Shown: one piece after another, positions 1 through 11,395 of the stretch
Position numbering within the stretch: position 1 is the first letter of the stretch
How the letters are laid out: each line of letters opens with the position of its first letter
DNA from: Tretioscincus oriximinensis
Taxonomy: Eukaryota; Chordata; Lepidosauria; Squamata; Gymnophthalmidae
Reading direction: 5' to 3'
NCBI GenBank assembly: GCA_022410635.1
Contig: JAJVDF010000585.1
Coordinates: 278,772 to 342,771 of the forward strand
Length of the DNA stretch: 64,000 nucleotides
Notes under the pieces: model-generated
Database searches by the model: none
Seen by the model: the letters and a program-made list of their open reading frames with translations, nothing else
What the model was told of the DNA's origin: nothing
Position numbers and translations under genes: made by a program

Positions 1-160
1 TAAATTTTATCTCTTTAATCCCTTATCTTTACAAAGTTCACAAGGAAACTCAAAACGATTGTAAATTTGAGAAAAACAATGTCAAAATCTTAGTGGACTC
101 AAACGCAAAATGTTGTATTACATATATTTTCAAAAATACATTATTAAACATATCGTCCCA

Positions 161-855
161 TAATGGGGGTTTGCTACCATGTTATTAGGTACCAGCACAT
201 CTGAAGCAGCTGATCATCAGGATACGGTTACGTGTAGATTCTGACTCCCATCAAGAAACTCACGCAGAGGCCATAAGCGTAGATCAAGGAGGCCCACATG
301 GGTATGGAACCTCCTGAGCACCCTTGTGCGCAGGTTTTTATTGACATACAATCAGAAGGCGTGTACGAGAAAAGTGATGTCAGAGACTGGCTGTTCCGAA
401 GGTGTGGTTTGGGGCGGGCCGGAGGTGGTGACACCTGTGTGATGTTTCTCCTTCCTCCCAAGGGGTGCAGTCTGTGTCAGGAAACGCCAAATATGGGCAT
501 GGTTTGGGTGGAACAAGATTGATCTCCGTAGCTTTCAGGACTTGTGACTGGTTGTTCACCTCTTGGAGAGGTGATAGAACCTCCTCAGGGCTTCCAGGGT
601 AGTTGATTAATCCCATCAAGCCAAAGCTCCTGAGTCAATGAATGCACCTAGAGATAATGGGTGCAGGTAAACAAGGCACAGTGGGGAGTAGCCTCAGGGC
701 AGGAAGGGAGATTAGTTCTCTTGCAACACCCTGGGCTGGAATTTTCCCAAAATTTCTGCAGATTTGAGGCCTGTGCTTAAGAGACCAATGTTTGTGTACT
801 TTTATATCAAAATATATGATGCCAATTAATATATTCCTAACGGAGAACCCCGACA
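161..855 (-). mobile_element. Solo LTR, family LTR-A, copy 1
   Basis: On the minus strand the element begins TGTCGGGGTT (from 855) and ends near CCCCCATTA (161). The 6-bp duplication GTCCCA flanks it at 155-160 and 856-861. Inside, the minus strand carries AATAAA (GTCAATAAAAACC, about 335-350), as in the R region of an LTR. A second copy with the same ends lies at 38194-38917 on the plus strand. No gag, pol or env coding sequence adjoins either copy, so both look like solo LTRs. Whether the family is retroviral or another LTR class cannot be decided from the LTR alone. The terminus is TG...TA rather than TG...CA, so the 3' boundary could be off by one or two bases. Confidence 0.75.
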
Positions 856-861
856 GTCCCA

Positions 862-2540
862 TACATAATAACATAAAATTAAATCCAAACAATACAATGC
901 AATACAATCTTCACACTCCTCCTCGCTCTTTCTTAGCCATTAGCAATTCTAAAGATGTTCCTACTTTCCATATCATTTACTTAGGCTCTATTGTATACAT
1001 TATTCATATATTTTATTTATAATCTTGGCAACCTAATTAACAATTGTTTTTCTTGGTATGTCCATTTGTTTTAACTCAGACACATTGTTAAATGAGAGTG
1101 ACCAAATCCGTTCATCCTTGTTGTTCTTCTGTAAATTAATTACGCCATCTGTACTTTATATAAATAATTGGCGTTTTGCCAATCGTCCCTTCAGTTGCTC
1201 TCATTGGCCAAAAAAATCTGTCCAATGGGATTGTCTGCACCATGGTAATGCAAGGGTTTTCACCAATGGAATCGCTGGCTACGTAGGATGTCAGATTTTG
1301 CATCTGCAACATAGGGATGCAAAAGCATTTTGCAGACTGATTCTGATGGTGGTGTGGCCGCATATTTAACAAAGTGGGGGAGAGGGGCAGAGAGGCTAGT
1401 ACTGTGGCTGCATGGTTTTTACTGCCAGCCCCTTTCTTTATTACTGTCGGCCCTTCAGCCCCATTTTGAACCCAGCCGGGGACAACACAGATAGACGGCA
1501 ATAAGTCTCATTTTTAACGCCTGCCACTGTAGTTGCATTCAACACAAGCAACGGGCTTATCCACTAGTCTATTATTTCCCAGATCCGTTTGTATGTTTTC
1601 CCTAGTTAGGTTTTCCCTTGTCAATATTTAACAATTAATAATTTGGCTGCATATAGAGAAGATAGTATAATAGTTGTAAATTAAATTATGATATTTTTAA
1701 TGTTGAATAATCTTTTAATGAAATAACTTTATAATCCTATAAGGTTCGTAAATTAGAGGAAAGAAATGTCAGCCTTAATAGTATCATAGACAAAACATTA
1801 AATGGATTAAAATTTATAAGATTTTTTTAAAATGTAGTTTTATTTTTTTCTATACTTACAAGAAAGATAATAATTCATCACACTACTTACATAACACATT
1901 ACTTTCATAGCTTATTAATATATACATTGATTTGTATAACTGTTAATTTCTTCTGTGTTCTTACCTATCTCTCTTCTTCCCCCTCCCTTCCTACTCTTTC
2001 CATCCCTCCTTTTCCTTCCCTCCTCCCTTATTGAAGGCTTCTGTGAGTGGTTAACATTGAATATATTATTCTCAATCTGTATTTTTTTGCTTGATGAAGG
2101 ATAGTTTGTTTTAAATCATTCTTAACTATTTCACATTTTTGTTTAATCCCTCTTAGTTTTGGTAGAATTTTAACTCAATAATTTAATATCACTCTTGGAT
2201 CATTAAATGGCAATTGTTTATTATGCTTGCGTTATCCAAGCAAGACCAATTCATATATGATACCGTTACATCTTACATGGAAATAGACGATTTACATAAA
2301 TGCATTACTTCCTTCCTGTCTGGTTGAGGGGTGGGGTGAGATAGGGATATATTATGTAACAAATTTCACTGTAGCACAAAATTGGGGAAAATGCTATGAA
2401 TTTATGCAAAAAGATATGATAAGCAGAAACGATGAGACCTCATAGGTTATGAAATTATGACTTAGCTAAAGAAAAGGGTTGACAGACGATCTGCTTATAT
2501 TAGACAATCACAATATGCACCTAAAACATATGGTTAGGTG
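862..2540. other. AT-rich intergenic stretch, no gene seen
   Basis: AT-rich sequence without a long reading frame of recognisable family. It contains a short pyrimidine-rich patch at about 1968-2036. The frame of about 120 codons on the minus strand at 1136-1501 has no recognisable domain and no splice or promoter context, and is probably chance. Confidence 0.5.
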
Positions 2541-2544
2541 ACCA

Positions 2545-2602
2545 TTAATTATATAGTGAATCCTGCATTGAGCAGGGGACCCTGGAGGTCCCTTGATTCT
2601 AT
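2545..2602 (+). mobile_element. CR1 LINE 3' end fragment
   Basis: Carries the CR1 3' terminal signature (tcctgcattgagcaggg, then ccctggaggtccct and a tgattctatg unit). The same tail recurs at about 3770, 5200, 22590, 45415 and 62640 on the plus strand, and inverted at about 31360 and 56280. Confidence 0.75.
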
Positions 2603-2985
2603 GACCCTGGAGGTACCCAAAATTGAACACAGGGCTCTCCAAGTGCGGTCTGACCCCAGTACTGTAGAGAGGAATAATTATTTCACGTGATCAAGATTCT
2701 GTGCTCCTCTTAATAAATCCCAGGACTGTGTTTGCCTTTTTTGCAACTGCTTCACTCTGTTGACTCATGTTTAGTCTGTGATCTACCAATATACCCAGGT
2801 CCTTTTTCCCATGTGCTGCTCAGACAAATTCCTCCCATTGTACATGTACTGTTTTCATTTTTTCTTGCCCAGTTCTAGGATCTTGCATTTCTCCCTGTTA
2901 AATAAAATTCTGTTAGTTTCAGTCCATTGTTGGTTGCTTCATTGTGTGACTGACGATTTCAAGATTTCTCTCCAAGAATAAAAAG
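2603..2985 (-). mobile_element. CR1 LINE internal fragment, inverted
   Basis: Read on the minus strand this resembles the reverse-transcriptase to C-terminal part of CR1 (the stretch giving the non-contiguous words QCD-AA-KA and the codons before the thumb), with many stops. It abuts the plus-strand CR1 tail at 2602, so two insertions are joined head to tail in opposite directions. Confidence 0.5.
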
Positions 2986-2989
2986 ATCT

Positions 2990-3480
2990 GAAGTGCAGCA
3001 AGTAGTAGAGGAGAGGGCCTATCAGTTCTCTAGTTTTCAGCCTGCTGTTACTCAAGATAATCACAGCTGCAGCGATGCTTATCCAGCTGCTTTGTGAACA
3101 TCTGCATCCATGTTTGGCATGCTACACAACGCATTACATCAGCCCTTCTTCCTTTAGAGATACAGACATCTGGAGAGAAGTTTTCTTCTGTGCCCTCGGT
3201 TTATTCAAGCCCGGGGCTTCACGTGTCGAAACATAAAAGCAGGTTTTAACCGCATGGCAAATTGGAGGGCGACTTCATTAAATCATATGTTGCACTAATG
3301 TAATTTCATGCCCAGATGAATAGGCCATTGATAGTGCTTTTGAAGTTGGAATTTCTTATCTTCTTATAGAAAAGGATATAAACCATGCTCTTCAGAAAAG
3401 GGAAATGTGCCACATAAAGAATTTGCTTGTGTTGGGACTGGAAATCCTATCTGCCTTAATACTATTTCATTAACCAAATG
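2990..3480. other. Unique-looking non-coding block
   Basis: About 490 bases with no match to any repeat family seen elsewhere in the window and no sizeable frame. The AT/GC texture is balanced and there are no simple repeats. It could be a conserved non-coding element, but conservation cannot be tested here. Confidence 0.25.
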
Positions 3481-3565
3481 GTAGATTTGAATTGCAGATG
3501 ATGATGATGAAGATGAAGAAGACAAATAAGAAGACGAAGAACAAGAAGAAGAAGCAGCAGCAGCT

Positions 3566-3830
3566 ATGAAAAGGGATCAGCCTTGTTCTCATTGGCACTT
3601 GGAAGAACTAGAAGCAATGGGATGNAACTGCAAGGGAGTAGATTTAGATGAGATATCAGAAAAAAACTTTCTAAAAGTAAGGGTGATAAACCAGTGGAAC
3701 AGTTTGCCCCAGGTGGTGAGTTCACCTTCGCTGGAAATCTTCAGAGGCTGGACAGTCATCTGCATTGAGCAGGGGGTTGAACCCAGTGACCCTGGAGATC
3801 CCTTCCAACCCTATGATTTTACAAAATCTA
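3566..3830 (+). pseudogene. CR1 LINE ORF2 C-terminal fragment with 3' tail
   Basis: A decayed frame encodes the conserved CR1 end: GRT-like start, RLDIRKNFL-like block (here DEISEKNFLKVRV), INQWNSLPQ and SPSLEIF. The CR1 3' UTR follows (attgagcagggggttgaac...ccctggagatcccttcc). A GAT/GAAGAA-rich stretch precedes it at 3497-3560. The copy is 5'-truncated, as usual for CR1, and contains an N at 3625. Confidence 0.8.
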
Positions 3831-3867
3831 TGAAAGAAGCAATGAAGAAGAAGAAAAAGAAAAGTAA

Positions 3868-4115
3868 TTAATAGTAGAAGAGTCGCTTTTTATATGCTGC
3901 TTTTCTCAACCCGAAGGGAGTCAAAGCGGCTTGTACAACAATCTGTCCTTCCCTTCACAATAGGTACTTTGTGAAGTAAGTGGAGCTGAGTGACCTCTGA
4001 AGAACTGTGACTATCCCAAGGCCACCCAGCTGGTTTCCTGGAGGAGTGCAGAATCGAACCAGGAGACTTCCAGATAAGAGTCTGACACTCTAACCACCAT
4101 ACCAGACTGGTGTTT
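3868..4115 (-). mobile_element. tRNA-derived SINE, family C (A-type head, B-type tail)
   Basis: Read on the minus strand: a box A-like TGGTTAGAGTG, box B-like GGTTCGATTCTGC, a core with TGACC/CACAG blocks, and a tail CTTTGACTCCCTTCGGGTTG...AGCATATAAAAAG. The tail matches SINE family B while the head matches family A (36693-36953), so this looks like a composite family. Related copies lie at 12150-12255, 12725-12835 and 17615-17785. Confidence 0.7.
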
Positions 4116-4509
4116 AAAGCATTTAATACCAAAACACTTTATCAAGTTATTTTATTCTAACCAACAAAGACTGCAGTGCAAAAAGGTTTGTGTGCAACCG
4201 GTGCGATTATGAACGATTTGTTTCACATGATTGTGGGATTCCAGCAGCGGTAGCATTAAAGAGGTTTACTATTATTATTTTTCCTGCTAGTTATTTTATG
4301 CAGCTTCATAGTCCAATGTTCAGTTTTTGCACCATGACGGTGCTGTCTGGACATTGCCTTCAAGAGCTGCAGAGACTTTCAAACCTGCCTTGTGACCCTT
4401 TGCCTCCTGAATTTATACAGGAAAAACAGCAATTGCAAAATTCAGATGAGTTTATAGTTTTTTTCCATTGACTTCGTCCGTCAGGCAACAGCCGAAAGGA
4501 GTAGGGGTA

Positions 4510-4690
4510 CAAATCAGCCAATCACAAATTAAGATTTATGGCAGTGTTTCATGAAAAATGTAGGTGATTTCATGGGGGAGAAAGTTTGTTTGTGAATGAG
4601 GAAGCCAGCAATAACAGCACAGGTCCTTTATAGTGTGATATACAAAAATAGTACTACAAAAGGCTGCATTTTGGATGCAGCTTTGGTTTT
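4510..4690 (+). repeat. Unclassified interspersed repeat, family U1 copy 1
   Basis: Shares ordered blocks with 26285-26440: AGCCAATCA, CACAA(A/G)TTA(A/G)GATTTA, TTTCATG-like, CATTATAGTGTGATAT and AATAGTACTA. I could not assign termini or a transposon class. Confidence 0.5.
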
Positions 4691-5179
4691 AGGACATGAT
4701 CAGTACTTTTTACCATTCAGTCCAAAAATAGAAATGAAGAGTATTTTTCTTATAAAAATCCCATCCAGCAGATGCTATTTCAGATTCCTTTTCAATGCAA
4801 TGCGAGACTTCTTCCTGCCAACCAATGAGAGTACAGCTGAAATTGGCCAAGAATCCCAAGAGATAATAAGCCAGTTGGAAATGAATTCCTAAAAACCAAT
4901 CACATTAAGATTCAGACCTCTAAATGGCATTCATGGATGTTGGAACAAAACTTTGAAAGGATTTAAGCTCAATAGAAAGAAAAGCTATGGGCTTTGTCAT
5001 AAGAACTGTTCCATTTTGAATTTTAAAAATTTGGAAATTGCTGCTTTGAATCAGTAGGAGGACATTTTGAAATTTTGTATACTGCCTACCCACTGTGTCT
5101 TGTGCAAGATGTAAGGCAGGTTGCTGAGAAATGATAAAAGCCATTTCCTTAAAGAGGTCAATGGTGCAGCTTATAGGAA

Positions 5180-5263
5180 TTGGGACGGTTTAATGACTCC
5201 TACACTGAGCTAGGGGTTGGACCCAGTGACCCTGGAGGTCCCTTCCAACTATGATTCTATGAT
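5180..5263 (+). mobile_element. CR1 LINE 3' end fragment
   Basis: The short CR1 tail (actcctacactgagct, then cagtgaccctggaggtccc and tgattctatga) ends in the family's octamer-type terminus. Confidence 0.7.
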
Positions 5264-5640
5264 TTAAGCCATAACGTTCCACATGTAGGTTATGTAAAAT
5301 GTGTGCTTTGCAATTTTAAATAATCCTTACATCAGACTCCGAAATAATCACAAGCTAAACTTGTGTGGGAAAAAAATCTTTGTTCTCTAGGCTACAATTT
5401 TGGAATATCAGGATTTTGAACTAGCTGAGTCTGTAGCATTTTAATATTTTATTGGCCTATTTGTTACTGAAATAGAGTTCTGTCCAATGGCATGTGGACA
5501 GCAGGTCCCTTAGAGCCCTTTCTGGAACAGAATGGGACCTTATGCATTTTGAACCAACATCAAAATGGAATGACAGAAGTATAATTCAGAAACAAAAATT
5601 CTAGCTATATTGGTTGGGGAATATAGAATATCAAAGCTAA

Positions 5641-5910
5641 CTTTTCTCCTTCTTCCCTTCCTTCTCCCTTGCCTCCATCTCTCCCTCCACCTCCCTTTCC
5701 TCCTTACTTCTTCATCTCTTCCTTCTTTTTCTCTTCCCCACCCTCCTTTTCCTCTTCCTCTTTCCCTCTCTTCCTTCTTCCTCTCTCTCCTCTTTTCCTC
5801 CCAATTCCTCTCTCCCTTCCTCATCATTTTTCCTCCTCCCTTCTCCTCCTCCCACTTTCTCCCACCTCTCTTTCTTTACCCTGTTCCTCCTCCTCCTTTT
5901 CCTCCCAACA
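5641..5910 (+). repeat. Polypyrimidine (CT-rich) tract
   Basis: About 270 bases made almost wholly of C and T, with TCC, CTT and CCT units in no fixed register. The frames on both strands here (Ser/Pro/Leu/Phe-rich and Glu/Arg/Lys-rich) are low-complexity artefacts. Mirror-symmetric CT tracts of this kind can adopt triplex DNA. Confidence 0.85.
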
Positions 5911-6264
5911 CTTTCAACAAGTGTGTTATGTCTTCACGTCCTCAGAGGATAGGAACCTGAAACTGAACATGTGAACCCCATACTTTGCATGTATGCAGAA
6001 GCAAAACTAATGGAAAACAATTTAAGACAAGAGAGTCCAATGAAGACACAGAAAGAGAGTGTTAGTTAAATGTCAGTTCTCATTTAATATACTTTTGTAA
6101 TTTCATTTGCAACATTTACCACAGAAATCATCTAAATAAATAGATGCTGTTAAAGTCTCTGAACCATTCTTGGTACAAAAATAAAGCCACACATTGCATC
6201 AATTAAAACTTACTCTGCCTTTCTCATTCGTATAACAATCTCTTTGCATTGATTCCCCTCTGTG

Positions 6265-6400
6265 TCAGCCCTGCTCAACTTTCACTTTTCCAGATGTTGC
6301 TGGACCTTCCAGAATTCCACTCCCAGCATTCCATGGTGCTCCCCTGCTGGGAGTGGAATGCTGGGAATTATAGTCCAAAAACATCTGTAGGGCTGTATGT
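6265..6400 (+). mobile_element. Hairpin MITE (hAT-like foldback)
   Basis: Near-palindrome: cagatgttgctggac...ccactcccagcattcca, then tgctgggagtggaatgctggga...tccaaaaacatctg. The arms are about 50 bases with a short loop. Its TIR words (CCAGATGTTG...GGAC) and internal ACTCCCAGCATTCCA recur in a looser copy at 14205-14330. The hAT assignment is a guess from the arm sequence; no 8-bp duplication was confirmed. Confidence 0.6.
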
Positions 6401-6417
6401 TGAATAGTCCTTTTGTA

Positions 6418-6434
6418 TCTCTCTCTCTCTCTCC

Positions 6435-6469
<35 letters not shown>

Positions 6470-6478
6470 ATTTAAATT
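6418..6478 (+). repeat. (TC)n(TA)n microsatellite
   Basis: A run of CT dinucleotides passes directly into about ten TA dinucleotides. Confidence 0.9.
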
Positions 6479-6479
6479 T

Positions 6480-7328
6480 TGTTTGGAATTTGTTCCCTCA
6501 GCCCTTCCCTCCCCAAATACATTCAATTAGTCTGTACAAAATCAAAAACGAAGTCTGAGAAGCTCACCCTGTGCAATGAAAGATTTATGTGCAAAGATTA
6601 GTTTGGGCATCGTTTTTGAGAAAGCAAACACCTATTCAGGTTACATGCCATAAGGAAGAAATTTAAAACACACGCACACGGAAACACACGCGCACACACA
6701 AAGAAAGCAACTCTTCTGATCTTCCTCTTTCCCACCAAGAAGGACTACTCTGCCCTTTTTTACCACCACCACCCAAAACCCCCCAAAACAAACAGTATAG
6801 AATTAAGCAAGTAATTGAGACGAACTTCTTGAAAAACCATGCAGTGCAAAACAGTGAGGAAGATTCAGCTCAAGTTCCCACCAAGTTATATATAGATATA
6901 TATGCCTTCTGAAATAGATACTTGGCACTAAAATAAGTCTTCCAAACTTTCATTAGACAAGCGTAATGCCCTGCTTTGATTGCAAAATCTTCTATTCCAC
7001 TTCTCTTCCCCGGCCATTAATACAACAGGCGTTGCTTGTTTCTCCTTTCTTTAATTAGCTCCTTGCTTAATAAACTATTAAAGTGCAATTTTAGGAGAAA
7101 GGAGAGTCTGAAAAGACACACTGAATTGGAAGCAATCCATAATTTTACACTTTACCAGATCTGCTCAGAGCCAGAGGGATTTGTACCAGAAATACGTTAT
7201 TGCTTTCATCTAGGAAGAGGTGAGTATCTTCAGGAAGAATTTGGAGTTATGGCCTCTTTGTCTGGAATCTTCCTTAGTGGTCAGAAAATTCCAATAGACA
7301 ATCCACAATGGAAACAGAAAACAACTGG
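6480..7328. other. Non-coding stretch, nothing recognised
   Basis: Mixed sequence with a small CA-rich patch near 6670-6700. A 137-codon plus-strand frame starts at 7036, but its second half runs into the MITE at 7329, so it is not a credible gene. Confidence 0.4.
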
Positions 7329-7854
7329 GGCTGTATCCACACAGCACTATTTTATTCTGGAATTTCCTAATAATCCTGTTAATTGGTTTACCGACTTTAG
7401 AGTGATGCATTCGTACCTTTACAGTTTATTCCAGATTTTATCATTCTGACAGTTATTGGCAAACAGGATTTTCCAATCATGTGGCCCTCTCTCTTGGCAG
7501 CCATTTGGTTTGCTGGTTATCTACAGGAAGTGCCGTAGTCCCTCCTTCCAAAGGCTATTGGTTAGTCTGCTGTCAATATCAGGCTTCACGCACCCTTTTG
7601 GTGAGGGAAGGGAAAGTTTATGGGAATGTAAATAGCAACATTCTTATAATTTCTTGCTAAACATTATCCATACAACATAGCACTTCCAATTTAACCCTCT
7701 TTCCTGGTTTGACGGTTGGTTTTCCCGGTTTACCGACAATCCGGATAATCGGCTTTAAAACCTGCATTCTGCCAGTTTATCTAACAGGCTGGTGAGGCAA
7801 ATGCAATAGAAATCTGACTATCAATTGGATTATTTACTCTGTCTGGATGCAGCC
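7329..7854 (+). mobile_element. MITE family M1, near full-length copy 1
   Basis: Begins GGCTGTATCCACACAG and ends CTGTCTGGATGCAGCC. The end's reverse complement is GGCTGCATCCAGACAG, matching the start at 14 of 16 positions. Internal blocks recur in every copy: TTCCT(A/G)ATAATC, ATTGGTTTACCG, TCTGACAGTT-like, ATTTTCCAATC, GGCTTTAAAACC and GGTGAGGCAAATGCA. Other copies are at 18310-18757, 20495-21255, 22026-22720 and, inverted, 25042-25517. No transposase frame is present, so the element is non-autonomous; the superfamily is unresolved. Confidence 0.8.
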
Positions 7855-7984
7855 TGAATTATCTAGCAGATGCAATAGCAGAAGGTGAGTGTAAAACAAC
7901 AACCATCAATCTCATAACAATAACAGTAAAAATGATCACAAAAGGATCGTTCTAGTAACCACTTTCACGAATTCAATAAGAAGA

Positions 7985-8890
7985 GACTAGAACATAAAAG
8001 CATAAGAGCTGGAGCCCATCTAGTCCAGCATTCTGTCTCACACAGAGGCCCACCAATTGCACCTGGGCAGTCTGGGACAGAAGAAGGCAAAATCTTCAAT
8101 TGTTCTTGATGCCCTGTAAATGGTATTTCAGGAATCTTGCTTGTGGCTCCAATTTGGAGGCAGGGTCAAAACATCCATCCTAGTAGCTATTTATACTCTT
8201 GGCTTCCACGAACTTGTTTAATCCTATCTTAAAACAATCCAGGTTGCTACTACCACCTCTCCTGGAAGTAAATTCCAAAGGCCGATGACACTCTGGGTCA
8301 AAAAATACTTTCCTTTGTCTGTCCTCACTCTTCTGCCCATCAGTTTCAAGCTATGCCCCATGGTCCTAGTACTGTGTGATAGAGAAAATAGGTTTTCCTC
8401 TACTCATCTTATCCATCCCATGCATAATTTTATACACTTCAATCAGATCACCTCTCAAACACCATCTTTCGAGACTGAAGAGGCCTACACGTTGCAGCTG
8501 GATTTCATAAGGGAGGCGTTCTAGTCCCTTGATCATTCTTGTTGCCCTTTTCTGCACCTTCTCCAGTTCCACAATATCCTTTCTGAGATGTGGTGTCCAG
8601 AATTGTACACAATATTCCAAATGTGGCCTCGCCACAGATTTATAGAGGCAAAACAACATTTGCTGACTTGTTTTCGATTCCTTTCCTAATTATACCTAAC
8701 ATTGAATTTCCTTTTTTTGTTGTTGCTGATGCTGCTGCACACTGGGTTGACACCTTCATTGAACTGTATACCAACACCCCAAGACCCTTTTTCTATTCTG
8801 CTATTTTCTGCTATTACCAGCTAGTTGATCCAGTTATTTTCTGTTTCCATTGTGGATTCTTCTTGCCTGGAACCATAAAACCTATTACGC
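7985..8890 (-). mobile_element. CR1-like LINE (TTCTTATG-tail type), 3' part
   Basis: The minus strand encodes a decayed C-terminal LINE segment: [17 protein letters not shown], then KVQKRATRMIKGLE, QRVGLFSLERW and [16 protein letters not shown]. This is the thumb-proximal region conserved in CR1-superclade reverse transcriptases. It is followed by the family 3' UTR (gatgccctgtaaatggtatttc, tagtccagcattctgt). The copy is 5'-truncated and broken by frameshifts. Confidence 0.85.
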
Positions 8891-8897
8891 ATGTAAC

Positions 8898-8995
8898 CTA
8901 GGGTTACCAGATAAAATCCAGAATAGAAGTGTATACTTTTAATGAATGAAAGAGTGATTGCCCACCCTGAGTGAAGGGCATTAAAAGCTGCTCTG
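8898..8995 (+). mobile_element. MITE family M3, partial
   Basis: Starts GGTTACCAGATAAAATCCAG with AATAGAAGT, the arm of the M3 hairpin seen complete at 44758-44915. Only one arm and a weak second arm (gggcattaaaagctg) survive. Confidence 0.5.
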
Positions 8996-8999
8996 GTAG

Positions 9000-10975
9000 C
9001 AAGTCCTCTCTTCTATGTACACTAAAGGTATAAACTTCTATCCCAGATTCCATCTGATAACCTTAACTTATCTTTAAATGCAGAAAGCTGCATTTAACAT
9101 ATGTGAATGAATGACATATCCTTACCTTATCAAATGCAACAGCTGGAGACCTGAAAAGTGGTAGGTATAAGCAGTGTAATCTTATACCTGTTTATTTAGA
9201 AATCCCCATACATTGAAAAGATTTTAGCTTGCAGTAAGTGTGTCTCACATTGCAACCTTGCTATTTTTCCTGTATGTTTTATAAGAGTGTAAAATTGCAA
9301 GTTAGTTCCCAGGTCTTCCCCATTCACAGTACAAGCAATAGCAACCACTGATGTGCCTACAGATTTGCTCTGGAATCACATCTCTTTTTATTTACCCTGT
9401 GTCATTGGTTCCTTTGTTCAACTGGAACGCCGATGCAGTGTACAATTCAACTGTCACAATGTTGGCATAACTAAAGGAGTGCTTTGGCGACAACAAAACC
9501 TTATGTTTTTAAGAATAACATACTATCGAATATGCACCAAGATCCCCCTCTTTCCTTAAATACTCCATTTCATCTCCCACCCATCCTATTGGCTTCTGAA
9601 GTGCAGCCCATTCTGATCAAGAAAGCTGTATGGTCTTGAAAGCAGACACTTCTTCATTTTTGGTACCCATTAATTCTGAGTAGTAGATTCAGCCTGTTCC
9701 TTTTCCATTTCTTAATTTTGTTTGTTTTGTGGCACTCTTTGGTATGGTTAGAAGCAAGTTTTTCCTATTCTTGAATAGCCAACACTGAGTCCTCAGATGG
9801 TATTGGATTCCCACCCTTCATGATCCTTACCAGTGAGCATGGTGAAGGTCAAAGAACATCTGGACTTCATGTTGGAGACTACAGAGTTGGACCCATTCTA
9901 CTGAGGTGGTGTTTTGAATCATACTCAAAGCTAAGAAACACAAGGTAAACAAATTGGATATACTTCAACTACAGGACATTAAGGAAAGAATGCTGGAGAA
10001 CTGGCAGCAAAACTAAAGGGACGCTCGTATTTTAGATATGCAGGTCCCAAGAAGTGGTGTTTAACAACACAACACACAGATGTAAACAGCTAACAGAAAA
10101 TGCAAGGAACTAGAACACTATCAAAGATAAATACAAGCAAGCCTGGATCGGTTGTCAGCTACAAGCATCTTTGGGACTTCCTGCTTAATTATAGGAGTTG
10201 AAGCCTGGATGTGTCTCATCACATGAGCACTTTCAATTGCCCTCATTAAACTTTTCTGTGCTTGCTTCTTCTTTCTACGAGCAGCAAAATCTTGTCTATC
10301 AACTTGTTTCTCTCCTTCCTCTGCTATCTTTTCAGAAGGGCCTGTCTGCAACTCAGGATGTCTGAAAGGCTGACTATGGCCAGAGGTCCAAATCCATCAG
10401 GTCCTTCTCATCCAAATCCTCACTGGACGAGGTCGGAACATGATAGTTGAACACATAAGCTGCATGTCCTTTGGATGTTATTAGACTCATATCTATAAAC
10501 ATCTTTGTCAAGTTGACGTAGGAAAAGTTAGAGTTTAATTACTACTTGCTCATCCCTACTTCTGTTGTTCCATACAACTGGCAGTCCAAGTACATCAACC
10601 AAGTAGATGAAAATAATCTTACCATCGTTATATCCCAGCATTAATTCTGATTACATCAACTTCTATATTATAATAAACTTGCAAGCTTAGCTTAGCAATT
10701 GCGGCCTCTCTCACATTCAGACCTTGTGTTTATAGAAAAGTATGCCTTTTAACAAGACGAGTCACTGAAAATAACATACTTCTGGAGATGCACAGGCCCA
10801 GTATTCTTTTCAGATGACTAGAGAGAGACTTTCCTGCTCACAATAATCATTATTTTTCTACATGCACCTAACCCTACCATAGCCATTTTCTATAGTTTAA
10901 AGCAGATGTGTTTTCCTTTCTAATATTTGTTATCAGTGCAGACACAAGAACCTACACAAAATTATCCTTCTTATT
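9000..10975. other. Intergenic stretch, no gene or repeat recognised
   Basis: About 2 kb of balanced to AT-rich sequence. All frames are under 80 codons and match no family known to me. No CpG island, tRNA-like or hairpin feature was noticed. Confidence 0.4.
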
Positions 10976-11395
10976 AAAATGTGTTTTGGTGATCGGCCTC
11001 CTCAGCATGGTGAGCGGACACAATCGATTCCACCAACTCCAATGGAGGTGATTGGTTGGTTGATCAGCAGAAGAGCCACCTTCAAAATGGCGACACCCAC
11101 ACTGGAGAGGTCAGCACGGCCGCAGGCCACCGCTGATTGCTCTGAGCTCTTCGCCATCCAGGTACAATCCTCTATAGCCCACTGCGAGCCACCAGGCGCT
11201 CATGCCGATCAGGAGGAGGACCCACACTCTCACTCAGCCAGCGACCCCATCTGAGGGCCCACGCCCAGCCCTTCTTTGAGCTCACCCCAAGCTGCTGGGC
11301 ACCCACGTCAAACAAGTGGAATGCCCACATACCGCTGCCCAGCTATCCACTCGTTGCATTGCATACTTCCACTAGTAATAAAATAAACCGACTGC
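10976..11395 (+). other. GC-richer island ending in tandem AATAAA, unclassified
   Basis: A 420-bp block is clearly more GC-rich than its surroundings. It holds a 91-codon frame (10979-11254) with no recognisable domain and ends with overlapping AATAAAATAAA near 11378. The layout resembles an old retroposed sequence or part of an LTR element, but I found no flanking duplication or second copy here. Confidence 0.3.

Noticed and set aside
161..855. Endogenous retrovirus with genes
   Set aside because: Only solo LTRs are seen; no gag, pol or env remnants adjoin this or the other LTRs.
7036..7449. 137-codon plus frame
   Set aside because: It runs into MITE M1, with no domain or splice context.
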